Shown here: positions 54,959 to 63,910 of the stretch, in pieces | How positions within the stretch are numbered: position 1 is the stretch's first letter | Layout: each line of letters starts with the position of its first letter | Assembly: GCF_013299185.1 (NCBI RefSeq) | Contig: NZ_JAAFKG010000008.1 | Location: 39,823-103,822 of the forward strand | Reading direction: 5' to 3' | Length of the DNA: 64,000 nt | Source: Microcoleus sp. bin48.metabat.b7b8b9.023 | GTDB taxonomy: Bacteria > Cyanobacteriota > Cyanobacteriia > Cyanobacteriales > Microcoleaceae | Position numbers and translations under genes: made by a program | Notes under the pieces: model-generated | Databases searched by the model: none | What the model was told of the DNA's origin: nothing | The model's input: only the letters and a program-made list of their open reading frames with translations

Positions 54959-54988
54959 CATTTACCCGAACCGGTAAGTGTTTTTTTT
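54959..54988 (+). terminator. Rho-independent terminator after obg
   Basis: CATTTACC and GGTAAGTG form an 8-bp stem (one G-T pair) with loop CGAACC, followed by eight T. It lies 20 bp after the obg stop. Confidence 0.75.
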
Positions 54989-55382
54989 AAGGCGTCAATT
55001 TTTTCGGCTGTATTGCTTGCACAGTATGGGTTTGAGGTGCTCAGCCGAAAAAAGATTCCTGTTTAGGTGGTGACTCGGGCGATCGGGTTTCAAAGTTTTG
55101 GGTGACTCATCTCAAATCCGGCAATAAGCTATTGGGGATCTAAATTAGATTTTTTGGGCGGGCGATACGCCCAACCCCTACTCCCCACAGGACTTTTCTT
55201 AAACTCGACTATACAATTTAAATACACTTCAGCTTATCGGAATTATCAGGCTGAACGGAAATTTAGATAATATCAATTCTGCTCTTCATCCTCCTGTATT
55301 CATCTCTCTTATCTCTCTCTGTGTTCTCTGCGTACTCTGTGGTTAAATCATCCTGTATTCATCTAGAAACCATCGGCAAAAA
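54989..55382. other. Intergenic region after obg
   Basis: About 390 bp with no gene seen. A short CTCTGTGTTCTCTGCG/TACTCTGTGGTT repeat (about 55309-55344) matches a common intergenic family that also forms the hairpin at 57992-58101. Confidence 0.5.
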
Positions 55383-56051
55383 TCAAACCTTGTCTCGAAA
55401 TTTATCGAGGCCGTTGAGGAGCAATTCTAGCCCGAAGTCGAAATCATGAATACCGTCATAACGACCCTCTATGACGTAATGTGTCAGCCTGTTGAGATAA
55501 GGAAACTCGTCAGCGGGGATGAGTGAAAGTCCGGTTTGGGCCGCTTCGGAATACTCCGCCGCCTCGAAGGGAAAGTTCAACTCCTGAAGTGTGAATCCAT
55601 AGATATGACTGTCGATCGCATTCCAAACGCGATCGGCCATCTCCAGCGAAAAGCCCGCCTCGCATAGACAGCCCAGCGTCCCATCCACATAGCGCAACAT
55701 TGCCGGCCCCACATTAGCCCGCGAGACGATCGCCATTGTCGCCCAGGGATGACGCACCAGCACCTCATGGGCAGAATTCGCCCGCCGCCGCATGGCAATT
55801 TTCCAGTCAACACCCAGACTCGGCACCTCAATCTCGCCGGCAACAATATCGACGATGCCATTGATGATGTCATCCTTGTTGGCTACGTGGTTGTACAGCG
55901 ACATCGCCTGAACGCCCAAATCCTGAGCCAGCTTCCGCATCGAGAGGGACTCAATGCCACCCTCGTCAGCCATGCGAATCGCCGCGCGCAGCACCCGTTC
56001 CCGGCTTAAAGGGACTTGGGGCGCGGTATTTGAGTCGATCGTCTTAGCCAT
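55383..56051 (-). CDS. TetR-family regulator
   Basis: 222 residues. The N-terminal helix-turn-helix (about 14-60: RERVLRAAIRMADEGGIESL, MRKLAQDLGVQAMSLYNHV) is followed by a TetR_C_1-type ligand domain (about 85-215). It is divergent from an oxidoreductase gene, and the 90-bp gap contains two inverted repeats that are likely its operators. It probably represses both genes and is released by a small molecule; the ligand is unknown. Confidence 0.9.
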   Translation of the reverse strand: MAKTIDSNTAPQVPLSRERVLRAAIRMADEGGIESLSMRKLAQDLGVQAMSLYNHVANKDDIINGIVDIVAGEIEVPSLGVDWKIAMRRRANSAHEVLVRHPWATMAIVSRANVGPAMLRYVDGTLGCLCEAGFSLEMADRVWNAIDSHIYGFTLQELNFPFEAAEYSEAAQTGLSLIPADEFPYLNRLTHYVIEGRYDGIHDFDFGLELLLNGLDKFRDKV

Positions 56052-56085
56052 TTAATTCTTCTCAAATCGATTCTTGAACTATATC

Positions 56086-56126
56086 TTGACAAACTTACGC
56101 CGTAAGTTAGACTTACAGTATAAGTC
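56086..56126. promoter_or_regulatory. Divergent promoter with two inverted-repeat operators
   Basis: AACTTACGCCGTAAGTT (56092-56108) is a 7-bp-arm inverted repeat around GCC. GACTTACAGTATAAGTC (56110-56126) is a second, 6-bp-arm repeat. TTGACA at 56086-56091 and TAGACT at 56108-56113 (16-bp spacer) could be the oxidoreductase promoter, with the first repeat filling the spacer. This is the classic layout of a TetR-type control region. Confidence 0.65.
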
Positions 56127-56141
56127 TAAAGGAGTGACACC

Positions 56142-57128
56142 ATGAAAGCGATCGTTCAAACGAAGTATGGTTCGCCGGATGTCTTGAGTCTGATGGAGGT
56201 CGATCGGCCTGCGGTAAAAGACAATGGTGTCCTGGTGCGAGTCCATGCGAGTTCTGTGAATGCAGGGGACTGGCATCTGATGCGCGGAACGCCCTTCATC
56301 GCTCGTCTCGCCTTCGGACTCCGCAAACCTAAATTCAAGACACTGGGGATGGATGTTGCTGGACAGGTGGAGGCGGTGGGTCAGAATGTGACGCAGTTTC
56401 GACCTGGGGATGAGGTTTTCGGTGACATCTCTGAGTGTGGGTTTGGAGCTTTTGCGGAATATGTCTGTGTGCCGCAAGACGCATTGGTAATCAAACCTGC
56501 AAATATCAGCTTTGAACAAGCCGCAGCGGTTCCGGCGGCGGCACTGACGGCACTTCACGCGTTATGCAAATCCGGTCAGATTCAGGCAGGACAACGAGTT
56601 TTAATTAATGGTGCGTCGGGTGGTGTCGGGTCTTTTGCTGTGCAGATTGCGAAGGCTTTTGGGGCTGAGGTGACGGCGGTTTGTAGCACGAAAAAAGTGG
56701 ATATGGTGCGATCGATCGGTGCAGATCGTATCATTGATTACACCCAAACGGATGTGACGAAAACTGGACAAACCTATGATTTGATTTTGGATGCGGCGGC
56801 TTATCGATCGGTCTTTAATTATCTGCCAATTTTGACACCCACGGGAACCTACGTCCTCATCGGTGGTTCAACAACGCGACTGTTTCAGGTGATGTTGTTT
56901 CTTGGGCCGTTGATTTCGCTCATGAGTCGCCGCAAGGTGAAATGTCTTGTCCTGACTCCCACTCAAGCAGATTTGGTCATTTTGAGAGATTTGCTGGAAG
57001 CCGGCAAAATTGTTCCGTGGATCGATCGACGTTACCATCTGAGCGAAGTCCCCGCAGCAATTCGTCACCTCGAACAGCGGCAGGTGGTGGGGAAAGTCGC
57101 CATTAGTGTTGCGCCCGTGGGACTCTAA
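56142..57128 (+). CDS. NAD(P)-dependent MDR oxidoreductase (quinone-reductase-like)
   Basis: 328 residues. The N-terminal GroES-like domain has LVRVHASSVNAGDWHLMRGT and GMDVAGQVEAVG but no structural or catalytic zinc cysteines. The Rossmann motif is INGASGGVGSFAVQIAK. It resembles quinone oxidoreductases and zinc-free alcohol dehydrogenases; the substrate is unknown. AAAGGAG lies 9 nt before ATG. It is divergent from a TetR gene that likely controls it. Confidence 0.9.
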   Translation: MKAIVQTKYGSPDVLSLMEVDRPAVKDNGVLVRVHASSVNAGDWHLMRGTPFIARLAFGLRKPKFKTLGMDVAGQVEAVGQNVTQFRPGDEVFGDISECGFGAFAEYVCVPQDALVIKPANISFEQAAAVPAAALTALHALCKSGQIQAGQRVLINGASGGVGSFAVQIAKAFGAEVTAVCSTKKVDMVRSIGADRIIDYTQTDVTKTGQTYDLILDAAAYRSVFNYLPILTPTGTYVLIGGSTTRLFQVMLFLGPLISLMSRRKVKCLVLTPTQADLVILRDLLEAGKIVPWIDRRYHLSEVPAAIRHLEQRQVVGKVAISVAPVGL

Positions 57129-57201
57129 TATTTAGAGTTAGCTGATTTTGCTTTTGGGTGAGGTTAGCCAATTAAAACTACTTGCTAGATTTTGAACAAT
57201 C

Positions 57202-57858
57202 ATGAGAAAACCGCAAACAGTAAAATCTCTGGAAAAATTAGGACGTATCCAACTTTCAAAGAGTTTTTTTATGCGTGAGTTTCTGTATTCTGAAATTTCA
57301 CAAATTGAAAATATTCCCAATATCCCAGACGATCCAGATTTAGCAATTGAAGCCGGAAGAAATCTGTGCGAAAAAGTGCTTGAGCCAATTCAAGATGCAC
57401 TCGGTCGAATCAGCGTCCGTTCCGCTTTCCGTGCTAGTGCTGTCAATAAAATAGGTGCGGAAAATCAAAATCAATATAGTTGCGCCAGTAATGAAGCAAA
57501 TTATGCCGGACACATCTGGGATGTCAAAGATAAGGATGGATATATGGGTGCAACTGCCTGTGTTGTTGTGACTTCTTTTATTCCTTATTACGAGCAGACA
57601 GGAGATTGGACAGCATTAGCTTGGTGGATTCACGATCGTATTGATGCGTACTCAGCAATGGAATTTTACCCAAACTACGCAGCTTTCAACATTACTTGGT
57701 CTGAGAATCCAGAGCGTAAAAAAGTGATTTACAGCTATGTACAAAATCCACATACTGGCAAGAGTGGGTATTTAACAAAGACTGGGATGGAAAACTTTTC
57801 AGGGTCACATGAGCAGTTTTATCAAGAGTATATTCGGCAGTTGTACCCAGCTAGTTAA
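57202..57858 (+). CDS. Unidentified protein, possibly M15-like
   Basis: 218 residues, no signal peptide or membrane helix. The middle region has VRSAFRASAVN, then a Tyr/Asn-rich NYAGHIWDVKDKDG and MGATACVVVTSFIPYY, and later WWIHDRID and MEFYPNYAAFNITWSE. The order resembles M15-type D,D-peptidases (a basic-VN motif, an H-x-x-D motif, a later His), but the SxHxxGxAxD signature is not exact. Function is not assigned. It lies 73 bp after the oxidoreductase gene and may be co-transcribed. Confidence 0.55.
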   Translation: MRKPQTVKSLEKLGRIQLSKSFFMREFLYSEISQIENIPNIPDDPDLAIEAGRNLCEKVLEPIQDALGRISVRSAFRASAVNKIGAENQNQYSCASNEANYAGHIWDVKDKDGYMGATACVVVTSFIPYYEQTGDWTALAWWIHDRIDAYSAMEFYPNYAAFNITWSENPERKKVIYSYVQNPHTGKSGYLTKTGMENFSGSHEQFYQEYIRQLYPAS

Positions 57859-58232
57859 CCAGGGCTTGTAACAGAATGGAGATTTATGCTATTAGTTATA
57901 ATACAGTCGTGTTTTATGGAAGACTTAAATAGCTAACAGGTACAAAGTCTGAATGTTAAAATATGTCCCACTTCATTAAGAGAAGATTTTTGAACCACAG
58001 AGGACGCAGAGGGCGCAGAGGGAAGAGTGTTATGAGGGTTTTGGATTTCGTGAAAAACCGCTGATTCCTCCTCTCTCTGTGTCCTCTGCGCTCTCTGTGG
58101 TAAAATCCTCTTAATATCTATTTCACTTCTTTATAACCCTACAAAGCTACTATTTGAAACTACTTGCTAAATAGCTAAACATAAATAGTAAACTCCTGAG
58201 ATAATTGGGAAGCAGTTAACCAGGCCAACAGC
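57859..58232. other. Intergenic region with long imperfect hairpin
   Basis: 374 bp. An inverted repeat spans 57992-58101: AACCACAGAGGACGCAGAGG on the left with CCTCTGCGCTCTCTGTGGT on the right. This is a common intergenic family in cyanobacteria. No gene is seen. Confidence 0.65.
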
Positions 58233-59138
58233 ATGAGTATTGACCAATTAAACACCGACTATGGCATTGCCGGCCACCTCACCTTCGCCGCCGGAAACGG
58301 TGGTTTTCCGATGATTCACATCGACAACGGCCAAGCCAAAGCCTTGATATCTGTGTATTCCGGCCAAGTGCTCTCCTTCCAACCAGCCACCGAAACCGCA
58401 GATTTGATGTTCCTCAGCGACAAAGCCTACTACGCCGAAGGGAAAGCCATCAAAGGCGGTGTACCCATCTGTTGGCCTTGGTTTGGCCCAGATCCCGAAG
58501 GCTTGGGCCGCCCAGCCCACGGGTTTGTGCGGAATCGCCTCTGGAATGTGGTGTCAACCAGCACTACTTCAGAGGGCGCAACTCAAGTGATTTTGGGGCT
58601 TAAGGATACTGAGGAAACGAGGGCGATGTGGCCTCAAGCTTTTGAATTGGCGATCGCCATTACGATCGGCACCACCCTCACAGTAGAATTAATCACCCGC
58701 AATCTCGGCGACAAAGCATTTCCCCTCACCCAAGCCTTCCACACCTATTTTCTAGTCGGAGACATCAACCGCGTGCAGGTGTTGGGTTTAGAAAACAGCC
58801 AATATCTTGATAAAGTTGACGGTGGAGTGGAAAAAACTCAAGTAGGTGCAGTCGTAGCTGTCGGTGAGGTCGATCGAATTTATCTCGATGTCACCAACGA
58901 ATTCGTCATAGACGATGCCGCCCTCAACCGTCGGATTCGGATTAAATCATCTGGCAGTAAATCCGCCGTAGTATGGAATCCCTGGGTGACAATTTCTAAA
59001 AACATGGCCGACCTTGATGATGCAGATTATCAGCGTTTAATCTGCGTGGAAACGACCAATGCGGCGACGGATATTGTGGAAGTCCCCGCGCATGGTGAGT
59101 TTAGTTTGCAGGCAGTTTATAGCGTTGAACGCGACTAA
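58233..59138 (+). CDS. D-hexose-6-phosphate mutarotase
   Basis: 301 residues of the aldose-1-epimerase superfamily, YeaD-like subfamily. Conserved blocks are IKGGVPICWPWFGP, RPAHGFVRN (catalytic His), QAFHTYF (second His) and VVWNPW. The family interconverts alpha and beta anomers of glucose-6-phosphate and related sugars. It precedes a phosphohexomutase by 193 bp in the same direction, fitting glycogen or sugar-phosphate metabolism. Confidence 0.9.
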   Translation: MSIDQLNTDYGIAGHLTFAAGNGGFPMIHIDNGQAKALISVYSGQVLSFQPATETADLMFLSDKAYYAEGKAIKGGVPICWPWFGPDPEGLGRPAHGFVRNRLWNVVSTSTTSEGATQVILGLKDTEETRAMWPQAFELAIAITIGTTLTVELITRNLGDKAFPLTQAFHTYFLVGDINRVQVLGLENSQYLDKVDGGVEKTQVGAVVAVGEVDRIYLDVTNEFVIDDAALNRRIRIKSSGSKSAVVWNPWVTISKNMADLDDADYQRLICVETTNAATDIVEVPAHGEFSLQAVYSVERD

Positions 59139-59207
59139 AGAATGAGAGTTTAATGTCAGCGGTGACGGGGCTATAATTCCCAGTAATCTGTATTGCCACA
59201 TTAAAAA

Positions 59208-59291
59208 AGGTACGTTGTTGGGCTTTAGCCCTGAATCTGGGGCTAAAGCCCAACAACGTACCTAAAAAATCCTTCGGTTTCAACCGCCGTA
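59208..59291. repeat. Family B palindrome plus family C fragment
   Basis: 59208-59263: AGGTACGTTGTTGGGCTTTA pairs with TAAAGCCCAACAACGTACCT, a near-perfect palindrome. A short CGGTTTCAACCGCCGT family C fragment follows at about 59274-59290. Both lie between the mutarotase and the mutase. Confidence 0.85.
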
Positions 59292-59331
59292 TTATCTTCT
59301 TCATTCTTCCTTCTACTTACCATCAATCATT

Positions 59332-60858
59332 ATGCAAAACTACAACTGGACAAAACTGCAAAATGGATCGGACATTCGCGGTATCGCCCTCGAAGGGGTG
59401 CCAGGGGAAACAGTCAACCTCACGCCGGAAATTGCGACAATTTTAGGTCAATCCTTTGTCAGTTGGCTGGTACAGAAAGTCAATAAACCAGCCGAAAAGT
59501 TGATAATTGCGATCGGGCGTGACAGTCGCCTATCCGGGCCAACTTTAATGCAAGCAGTCATGGACGGCATCGCCTCAGTTGGTTCTACAGTATATGATTT
59601 TGAAATGGCATCAACTCCCGCCATGTTTATGAGTACAATCACCCCAGGTTTTGAGTGCGACGGCGCGATTATGCTGACTGCTAGCCATTTACCTTTTAAT
59701 CGCAACGGCTTAAAGTTTTTCACTGCTAAGGGTGGATTACAAAAAAAAGATATTACCGATATCTTAGCATTTGCCGAAACCAATGAGTTTGAAAAAGCCA
59801 CCGTTCCCGGTACTATTACCAAGCATGATTTTATCTCTGTTTATGGCAACCAATTCGTCGAAAAGATTAGGGAATCAGTCAATCATCCCGATAATTTTGA
59901 GCAGCCGCTGACAGGCTTGAAAATTGTTGTGGATGCGGGGAATGGTGCGGGCGGATTTTATGTGGATAAAGTCTTAAAGCCTTTAGGTGCAGACACGACG
60001 GGCAGTCAATTTTTAGAACCGGATGGTACATTCCCGAATCACGTGCCGAATCCCGAAGATAAACAGGCAATGCAGTCAATTTGTCAAGCGGTAATTGCCA
60101 ATCAAGCTGATTTTGGGATTATTTTTGATACGGATGTCGATCGCAGTGCGGCTGTGGATCAATTTGGCAAGGAACTGAATCGCAATCGGTTAATCGCGTT
60201 GATTTCGGCGATCGTCCTACAAGAGCACCCAGGCTCGACTGTCGTTACGGATTCTATCACATCCGATGGTTTAACGCAATTCATCGAACAGGATTTGAAA
60301 GGAATTCACCATCGCTTTAAACGCGGCTACAAAAATGTGATTGACGAGTCGATTCGCCTCAATGCAGCGGGACAGGAATCATGGCTAGCCATTGAAACTT
60401 CTGGACATGGCGCTTTGAAGGAAAATTACTTTTTGGATGATGGCGCTTATTTGGTTAGCAAACTATTGATTGAATTGGCTAAATCCCAATTAGCTAATCA
60501 ATCTTTGCCGGATTTGATTGCGAATTTACAAGAGCCTGAAGAAAGTGCAGAGTTTCGGATTAAAATTGGTGTGGATGATTTCAAAGCCCACGGAACTAGC
60601 GTCATTGAGCAACTGCAAGAATTTGTCTCAACCCAAGCCGACTGGGGAATTGTACCCAATAATTACGAAGGTTTGCGAGTTTCCTGCACGTCAGCTAGCG
60701 AATCGGGCTGGTTTCTGCTACGCTTGTCACTGCACGATCCGGTGATGCCTTTGAATGTTGAGTCGAATGTTAAGGGTGGTGTTGCTCAAATAGTCGATCG
60801 CCTTTTAGCTTTTTTCCAAACAACAGAATCCCTTGATTTGTCGGCACTATCGAGCTAA
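59332..60858 (+). CDS. Phosphohexomutase (PGM/PMM family)
   Basis: 508 residues. The catalytic serine is Ser118 in MLTASHLPFNRNG. The metal-binding loop is DTDVDR (Asp266, Asp268, Asp270). The sugar-binding SGHGALKENYFLDDG and a C-terminal phosphate loop region follow. It interconverts hexose-1- and hexose-6-phosphates; glucose and mannose cannot be told apart from sequence alone. The neighbouring mutarotase supports a glucose-phosphate role. A hairpin and T-run (60862-60890) follow the stop. Confidence 0.92.
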   Translation: MQNYNWTKLQNGSDIRGIALEGVPGETVNLTPEIATILGQSFVSWLVQKVNKPAEKLIIAIGRDSRLSGPTLMQAVMDGIASVGSTVYDFEMASTPAMFMSTITPGFECDGAIMLTASHLPFNRNGLKFFTAKGGLQKKDITDILAFAETNEFEKATVPGTITKHDFISVYGNQFVEKIRESVNHPDNFEQPLTGLKIVVDAGNGAGGFYVDKVLKPLGADTTGSQFLEPDGTFPNHVPNPEDKQAMQSICQAVIANQADFGIIFDTDVDRSAAVDQFGKELNRNRLIALISAIVLQEHPGSTVVTDSITSDGLTQFIEQDLKGIHHRFKRGYKNVIDESIRLNAAGQESWLAIETSGHGALKENYFLDDGAYLVSKLLIELAKSQLANQSLPDLIANLQEPEESAEFRIKIGVDDFKAHGTSVIEQLQEFVSTQADWGIVPNNYEGLRVSCTSASESGWFLLRLSLHDPVMPLNVESNVKGGVAQIVDRLLAFFQTTESLDLSALSS

Positions 60859-60861
60859 GTT

Positions 60862-60890
60862 GCAGCAACCTGGCTGCTAAAGGTTTTTTT
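60862..60890 (+). terminator. Probable terminator after the phosphohexomutase
   Basis: GCAGC and GCTGC form a short stem with loop AACCTG, followed after TAAAGG by seven T. The stem is short, so it is only moderately convincing. Confidence 0.5.
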
Positions 60891-60959
60891 AGGTACGTTG
60901 TTGCGCTTGGGCGCTCTTGTTGTCTATATGAAAGAGCGCTGAAGCGCAACTACGTACCT
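60891..60959. repeat. Family B palindrome
   Basis: AGGTACGTTGTTGCGCTTGG and the complementary AGCGCAACTACGTACCT arms enclose GCGCTCTTG ... AAAGAGCGC. It ends just before the ribosome-binding site of the next gene. Confidence 0.85.
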
Positions 60960-60980
60960 TAGCAAAGGAGGGATTTTATT

Positions 60981-61208
60981 ATGTGGCTTTTAATCATTCA
61001 ATGTTCTGCGGAAAGCTGGACTGTCAATTCCAAAGCTTTCAAAGTCATTGCTGACAAATATCCGGCTACGCCTCTTTCTTCCAAAAAGATGAAAGGCGAC
61101 GGTCAACGCATCATGGAATATAAACTTGAGAATGTCAATGATGTAGAGGATTTTATGGATGAATGCTTGACTTTAGAGGGTTTTACTGCTAATTTTGAAT
61201 CTCTGTAA
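60981..61208 (+). CDS. Small conserved-looking protein
   Basis: 75 residues with a strong ribosome-binding site (AAAGGAGG about 10 nt upstream). The sequence (LLIIQCSAESWTVNSKAFKV, EYKLENVNDVEDFMDECLTL) is a compact alpha/beta pattern with no known motif, signal peptide or TM. It lies between family B repeats. The function is unknown. Confidence 0.6.
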   Translation: MWLLIIQCSAESWTVNSKAFKVIADKYPATPLSSKKMKGDGQRIMEYKLENVNDVEDFMDECLTLEGFTANFESL

Positions 61209-61223
61209 ATCTCAAATCAAAAA

Positions 61224-61584
61224 AGGTACGTAGTTGCGCTTCAGCGCTCTTCCTTATCTCAGGATAAAAAACCGAAAAATCAAAAAGGTACGTAGTTGCG
61301 CTTCAGCGCTCTTCCTTATCTCAGGAACAAAGAGCGATGAATCGCAACAACATACCTAAAATCAAAAAGGTACGTTGTTGCGCTTCAGCGCTCTTTCATA
61401 TATCAGGAGTAAAGAGCGATGAATCGCAACAACGTACCTAAAATCAAAAAAGGTACGTTGTTGCGCTTCAGCGCTCTTCCTTATCTCAGGATAAAAAACC
61501 GAAAAATCAAAAAGGTACGTAGTTGCGCTTCAGCGCTCTTCCTTATCTCAGGAACAAAGAGCGCTAAAGCGCAACTACATACCT
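61224..61584. repeat. Family B cluster
   Basis: Five left arms (AGGTACGTAGTTGCGCTTCA, or with GTTGTTGCGC) and three right arms (AAAGAGCGATGAATCGCAAC or AAAGAGCGCTAAAGCGCAAC) alternate with Rho-independent-like TTCCTTATCTCAGGA loops. Two right arms carry GATGAATCGC where the left arms read GCGCTTCAGCGC. It fills the gap 61209-61599. Confidence 0.85.
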
Positions 61585-61599
61585 AGAAGAGTCCTAATG

Positions 61600-62001
61600 T
61601 TAAAATCGGTTGGAGCTACGAATGCGTCCGTTGTAATTGACTGTGATTCTGCCATGTTGGGAAACAGTCACAACTGTCTCAACTGTATAGACAGATGAAC
61701 CGGGTTTGTAACCTTGAAAAGTAAATGTCCAAGTACCGTCACCATTTTCAACAAAAGGCGATTCGGCTGAAATGCCGTGCATCGATGCTTCGGCTCGATA
61801 TTGGCCTAAACCGCCGTTAGCATTCTCTGCTGCTTGACGGGCTAAGTTTTTTGCTCGATTCAGTTCGATATTATTGGAAGTAATTGTAATATCCGTGAAT
61901 TCAGTTTGAGAAGAGCGAAGAGGATTGCTGAAGGCGGGGGAGACTCCCACGGCTAAGGTTGAGAGCGCTAGCAAACAAGCAAGTCGGGTGGTTAGTTTCA
62001 T
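61600..62001 (-). CDS. Small secreted protein
   Basis: 133 residues with a clear signal peptide (about 1-25, PAFS before NPLR). The mature part has LARQAAENANGGLGQYRAEA, then a beta-rich GDGTWTFTFQGYKPGSSVYT and VVTVSQHGRITVNYNGRI. No family is recognised. It is probably periplasmic or extracellular. Confidence 0.65.
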   Translation of the reverse strand: MKLTTRLACLLALSTLAVGVSPAFSNPLRSSQTEFTDITITSNNIELNRAKNLARQAAENANGGLGQYRAEASMHGISAESPFVENGDGTWTFTFQGYKPGSSVYTVETVVTVSQHGRITVNYNGRIRSSNRF

Positions 62002-62103
62002 AATACAAACTCATTTATAGTTTGTAAACTTTACGCGACTTGCGGTAACATAACCGGAAGAGTTAAAAATTGTCTCAATAGTCTCGAAGTTACAGGTTTT
62101 TAT

Positions 62104-62273
62104 GTTTGTTAGTGAGGACTTCAGTCCTCGGATTTGGATGCGGACTGAAGTCCTCACTACGAACCTATTTGGATGCGGACTGAAGTCCTCACTACGAACC
62201 TGATTTGGATGCGGACTGAAGTCCTCACTACGAACCTGATTTGGATGCGGACTGAAGTCCTCACTACGAACCT
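62104..62273. repeat. Family A cluster
   Basis: One left arm (GTTTGTTAGTGAGGACTTCA) is followed by four right arms (GGACTGAAGTCCTCACTACG) in tandem with ATTTGGATGC spacers. It lies between two minus-strand genes. Confidence 0.85.
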
Positions 62274-62290
62274 ATTTTAGGTTGAATGAA

Positions 62291-63910
62291 TTAATTTTTG
62301 ATTTTAACTTTGGAATCGGTGGGTGTTTCCCCGTCGTTCAAATAGCGGTAACTCATCTTAGAAATATCCCGAATCAATGTTTGAGCTGGTTTCTCGGTTT
62401 CCTGCGGATGCTTTACCATCACTGCTAGTAAATAACGCTTGCCGTTTGGCAAATCCACCATCCCCGCATCGGCTAGCATTGTATTGATGTTGCCAGTTTT
62501 GTGAGCAATCACTGCTCCTTCGCCCAAGCCTCTGGGTAGCAAAGTATCGTTTTTGGTTTGGCGCATGATTTGCAAAATGCGATCGCGCGATTTGACCGAA
62601 ACCAAATTTCCGCGATCGACTTGAGCTATAATATTTATCAAATCCTTCGGGCTGCTAGTATTCGTTCCCTCCAAATCTGGCAACTTATTTCGCAGCACCG
62701 TCGCCCTCAATCCCCAGTTGGCAAATTGCTGATTTAAAACTTCCGCACCTCCCAGCAACTCAACGAGCATATTTGTCGCTGTATTGTCGCTGACAACAAT
62801 CATCTTTTTCGCAACTTCCAAGGCCGAATATTTTTCACCCGGTGCGTCGTCTTGCATATCGCCAGAGCCGCCGACAATGTGTTCCGGTTTCATCGTCAGC
62901 ACTTGATCTAACTGGATTTTGCCCTCATCTACTGCTTGGAAAAAAGCTACTAAAATTGGCACTTTTATCGTGCTCGCTGAAGCAAAAGGAGCATCGCCGT
63001 TAAAATTTAGGTAGCTTCCTGTATCTAAATCAACTAGAAATATTCCCGCTGTCAAAGTGGCATTTTCTGTTGCTATCACCTGAACTTGTGTTTTCAAAGC
63101 TGCCATTTCTTGATTCAATTGCAATGCTTCTGGGGTGGCGGTGGCGGCAACTGCGCTATCGGCTGGCTTTGTCTGACCTGCGGGGGTTTCCTGTGTCACT
63201 ACGCCCGATCGACTCACAGCATTCACCACTGACAGCAGCGTACCGCAAATCACCGCCATCCCAACTCCCAAAATCAGCAACCGAGTAGCATATACCAACG
63301 GCGGCACGTTCCCAGTTGCAGAGCGTTTGCCCGGTCTCTGATTCGCTTGCGGGCGCGGTTTCGGCACGGGGGCTTTTTTGACCTTGGGGGCTGTTACCGG
63401 GTCTGGAATGCTCTCTGGTGGGGCGCTGGCTCGACTTTTACGGGGTGGGGGGGGAGTTGTCGTTTCGGGTTCGCTGGTGGGATTGCTGGGGGGAGTGCCC
63501 ACAGGGGAATTCGGTTCGGGAAACTCGAACATATCGACAGCAGCGAGGCCTTTTTTGCGAGGTTGGCGACTCTTCGCCTCCCCAATTTTAGTGGTTTTGG
63601 TGGTTCTGGGTTTTCTGGGATTAATTGCTGATTGGGGATTGGACAAAAAGTCCTGCGCGCTCAATTCTTCGGAGGTAGGTGCGGGAGAATTGGCTCTACT
63701 TCTCTTGCTGCGGCTTGGTTGTGGTGAGAAAGTCGCAGTTTCTGATGGGGGAATTTCGGAATTGCTATTTGGCGGTTGGGGAGGGCGGCGACGGCTGGAT
63801 TTGCCAGACTCGCTTGAAGCGCCGGATTGAGGCGGCTGCGGGCCGGAGTTGGCAGAGGCTATCGAGGACATCACTGATAATATCGATCGTTTGGGAAACC
63901 GCTCTGCCAC
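62291..63910 (-). CDS. Membrane-anchored beta-lactamase-like serine hydrolase
   Basis: 539 residues from GTG at 63910, which has AAGGAG 6 nt upstream; ATG at 63871 lacks one. The first 200 residues are Pro/Ser/Thr/Lys-rich and probably disordered in the cytoplasm. A TM (about 208-230) follows, then a periplasmic class A beta-lactamase-like domain (about 285-525). It has STIK (313-316), SDN (374-376) and KTG (471-473). The usual Glu166-type omega-loop motif is not clear (LPDLEGTNTSSP), so it may be a penicillin-binding or D,D-peptidase-type relative rather than a true lactamase. Confidence 0.85.
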   Translation of the reverse strand: MAERFPKRSILSVMSSIASANSGPQPPQSGASSESGKSSRRRPPQPPNSNSEIPPSETATFSPQPSRSKRSRANSPAPTSEELSAQDFLSNPQSAINPRKPRTTKTTKIGEAKSRQPRKKGLAAVDMFEFPEPNSPVGTPPSNPTSEPETTTPPPPRKSRASAPPESIPDPVTAPKVKKAPVPKPRPQANQRPGKRSATGNVPPLVYATRLLILGVGMAVICGTLLSVVNAVSRSGVVTQETPAGQTKPADSAVAATATPEALQLNQEMAALKTQVQVIATENATLTAGIFLVDLDTGSYLNFNGDAPFASASTIKVPILVAFFQAVDEGKIQLDQVLTMKPEHIVGGSGDMQDDAPGEKYSALEVAKKMIVVSDNTATNMLVELLGGAEVLNQQFANWGLRATVLRNKLPDLEGTNTSSPKDLINIIAQVDRGNLVSVKSRDRILQIMRQTKNDTLLPRGLGEGAVIAHKTGNINTMLADAGMVDLPNGKRYLLAVMVKHPQETEKPAQTLIRDISKMSYRYLNDGETPTDSKVKIKN

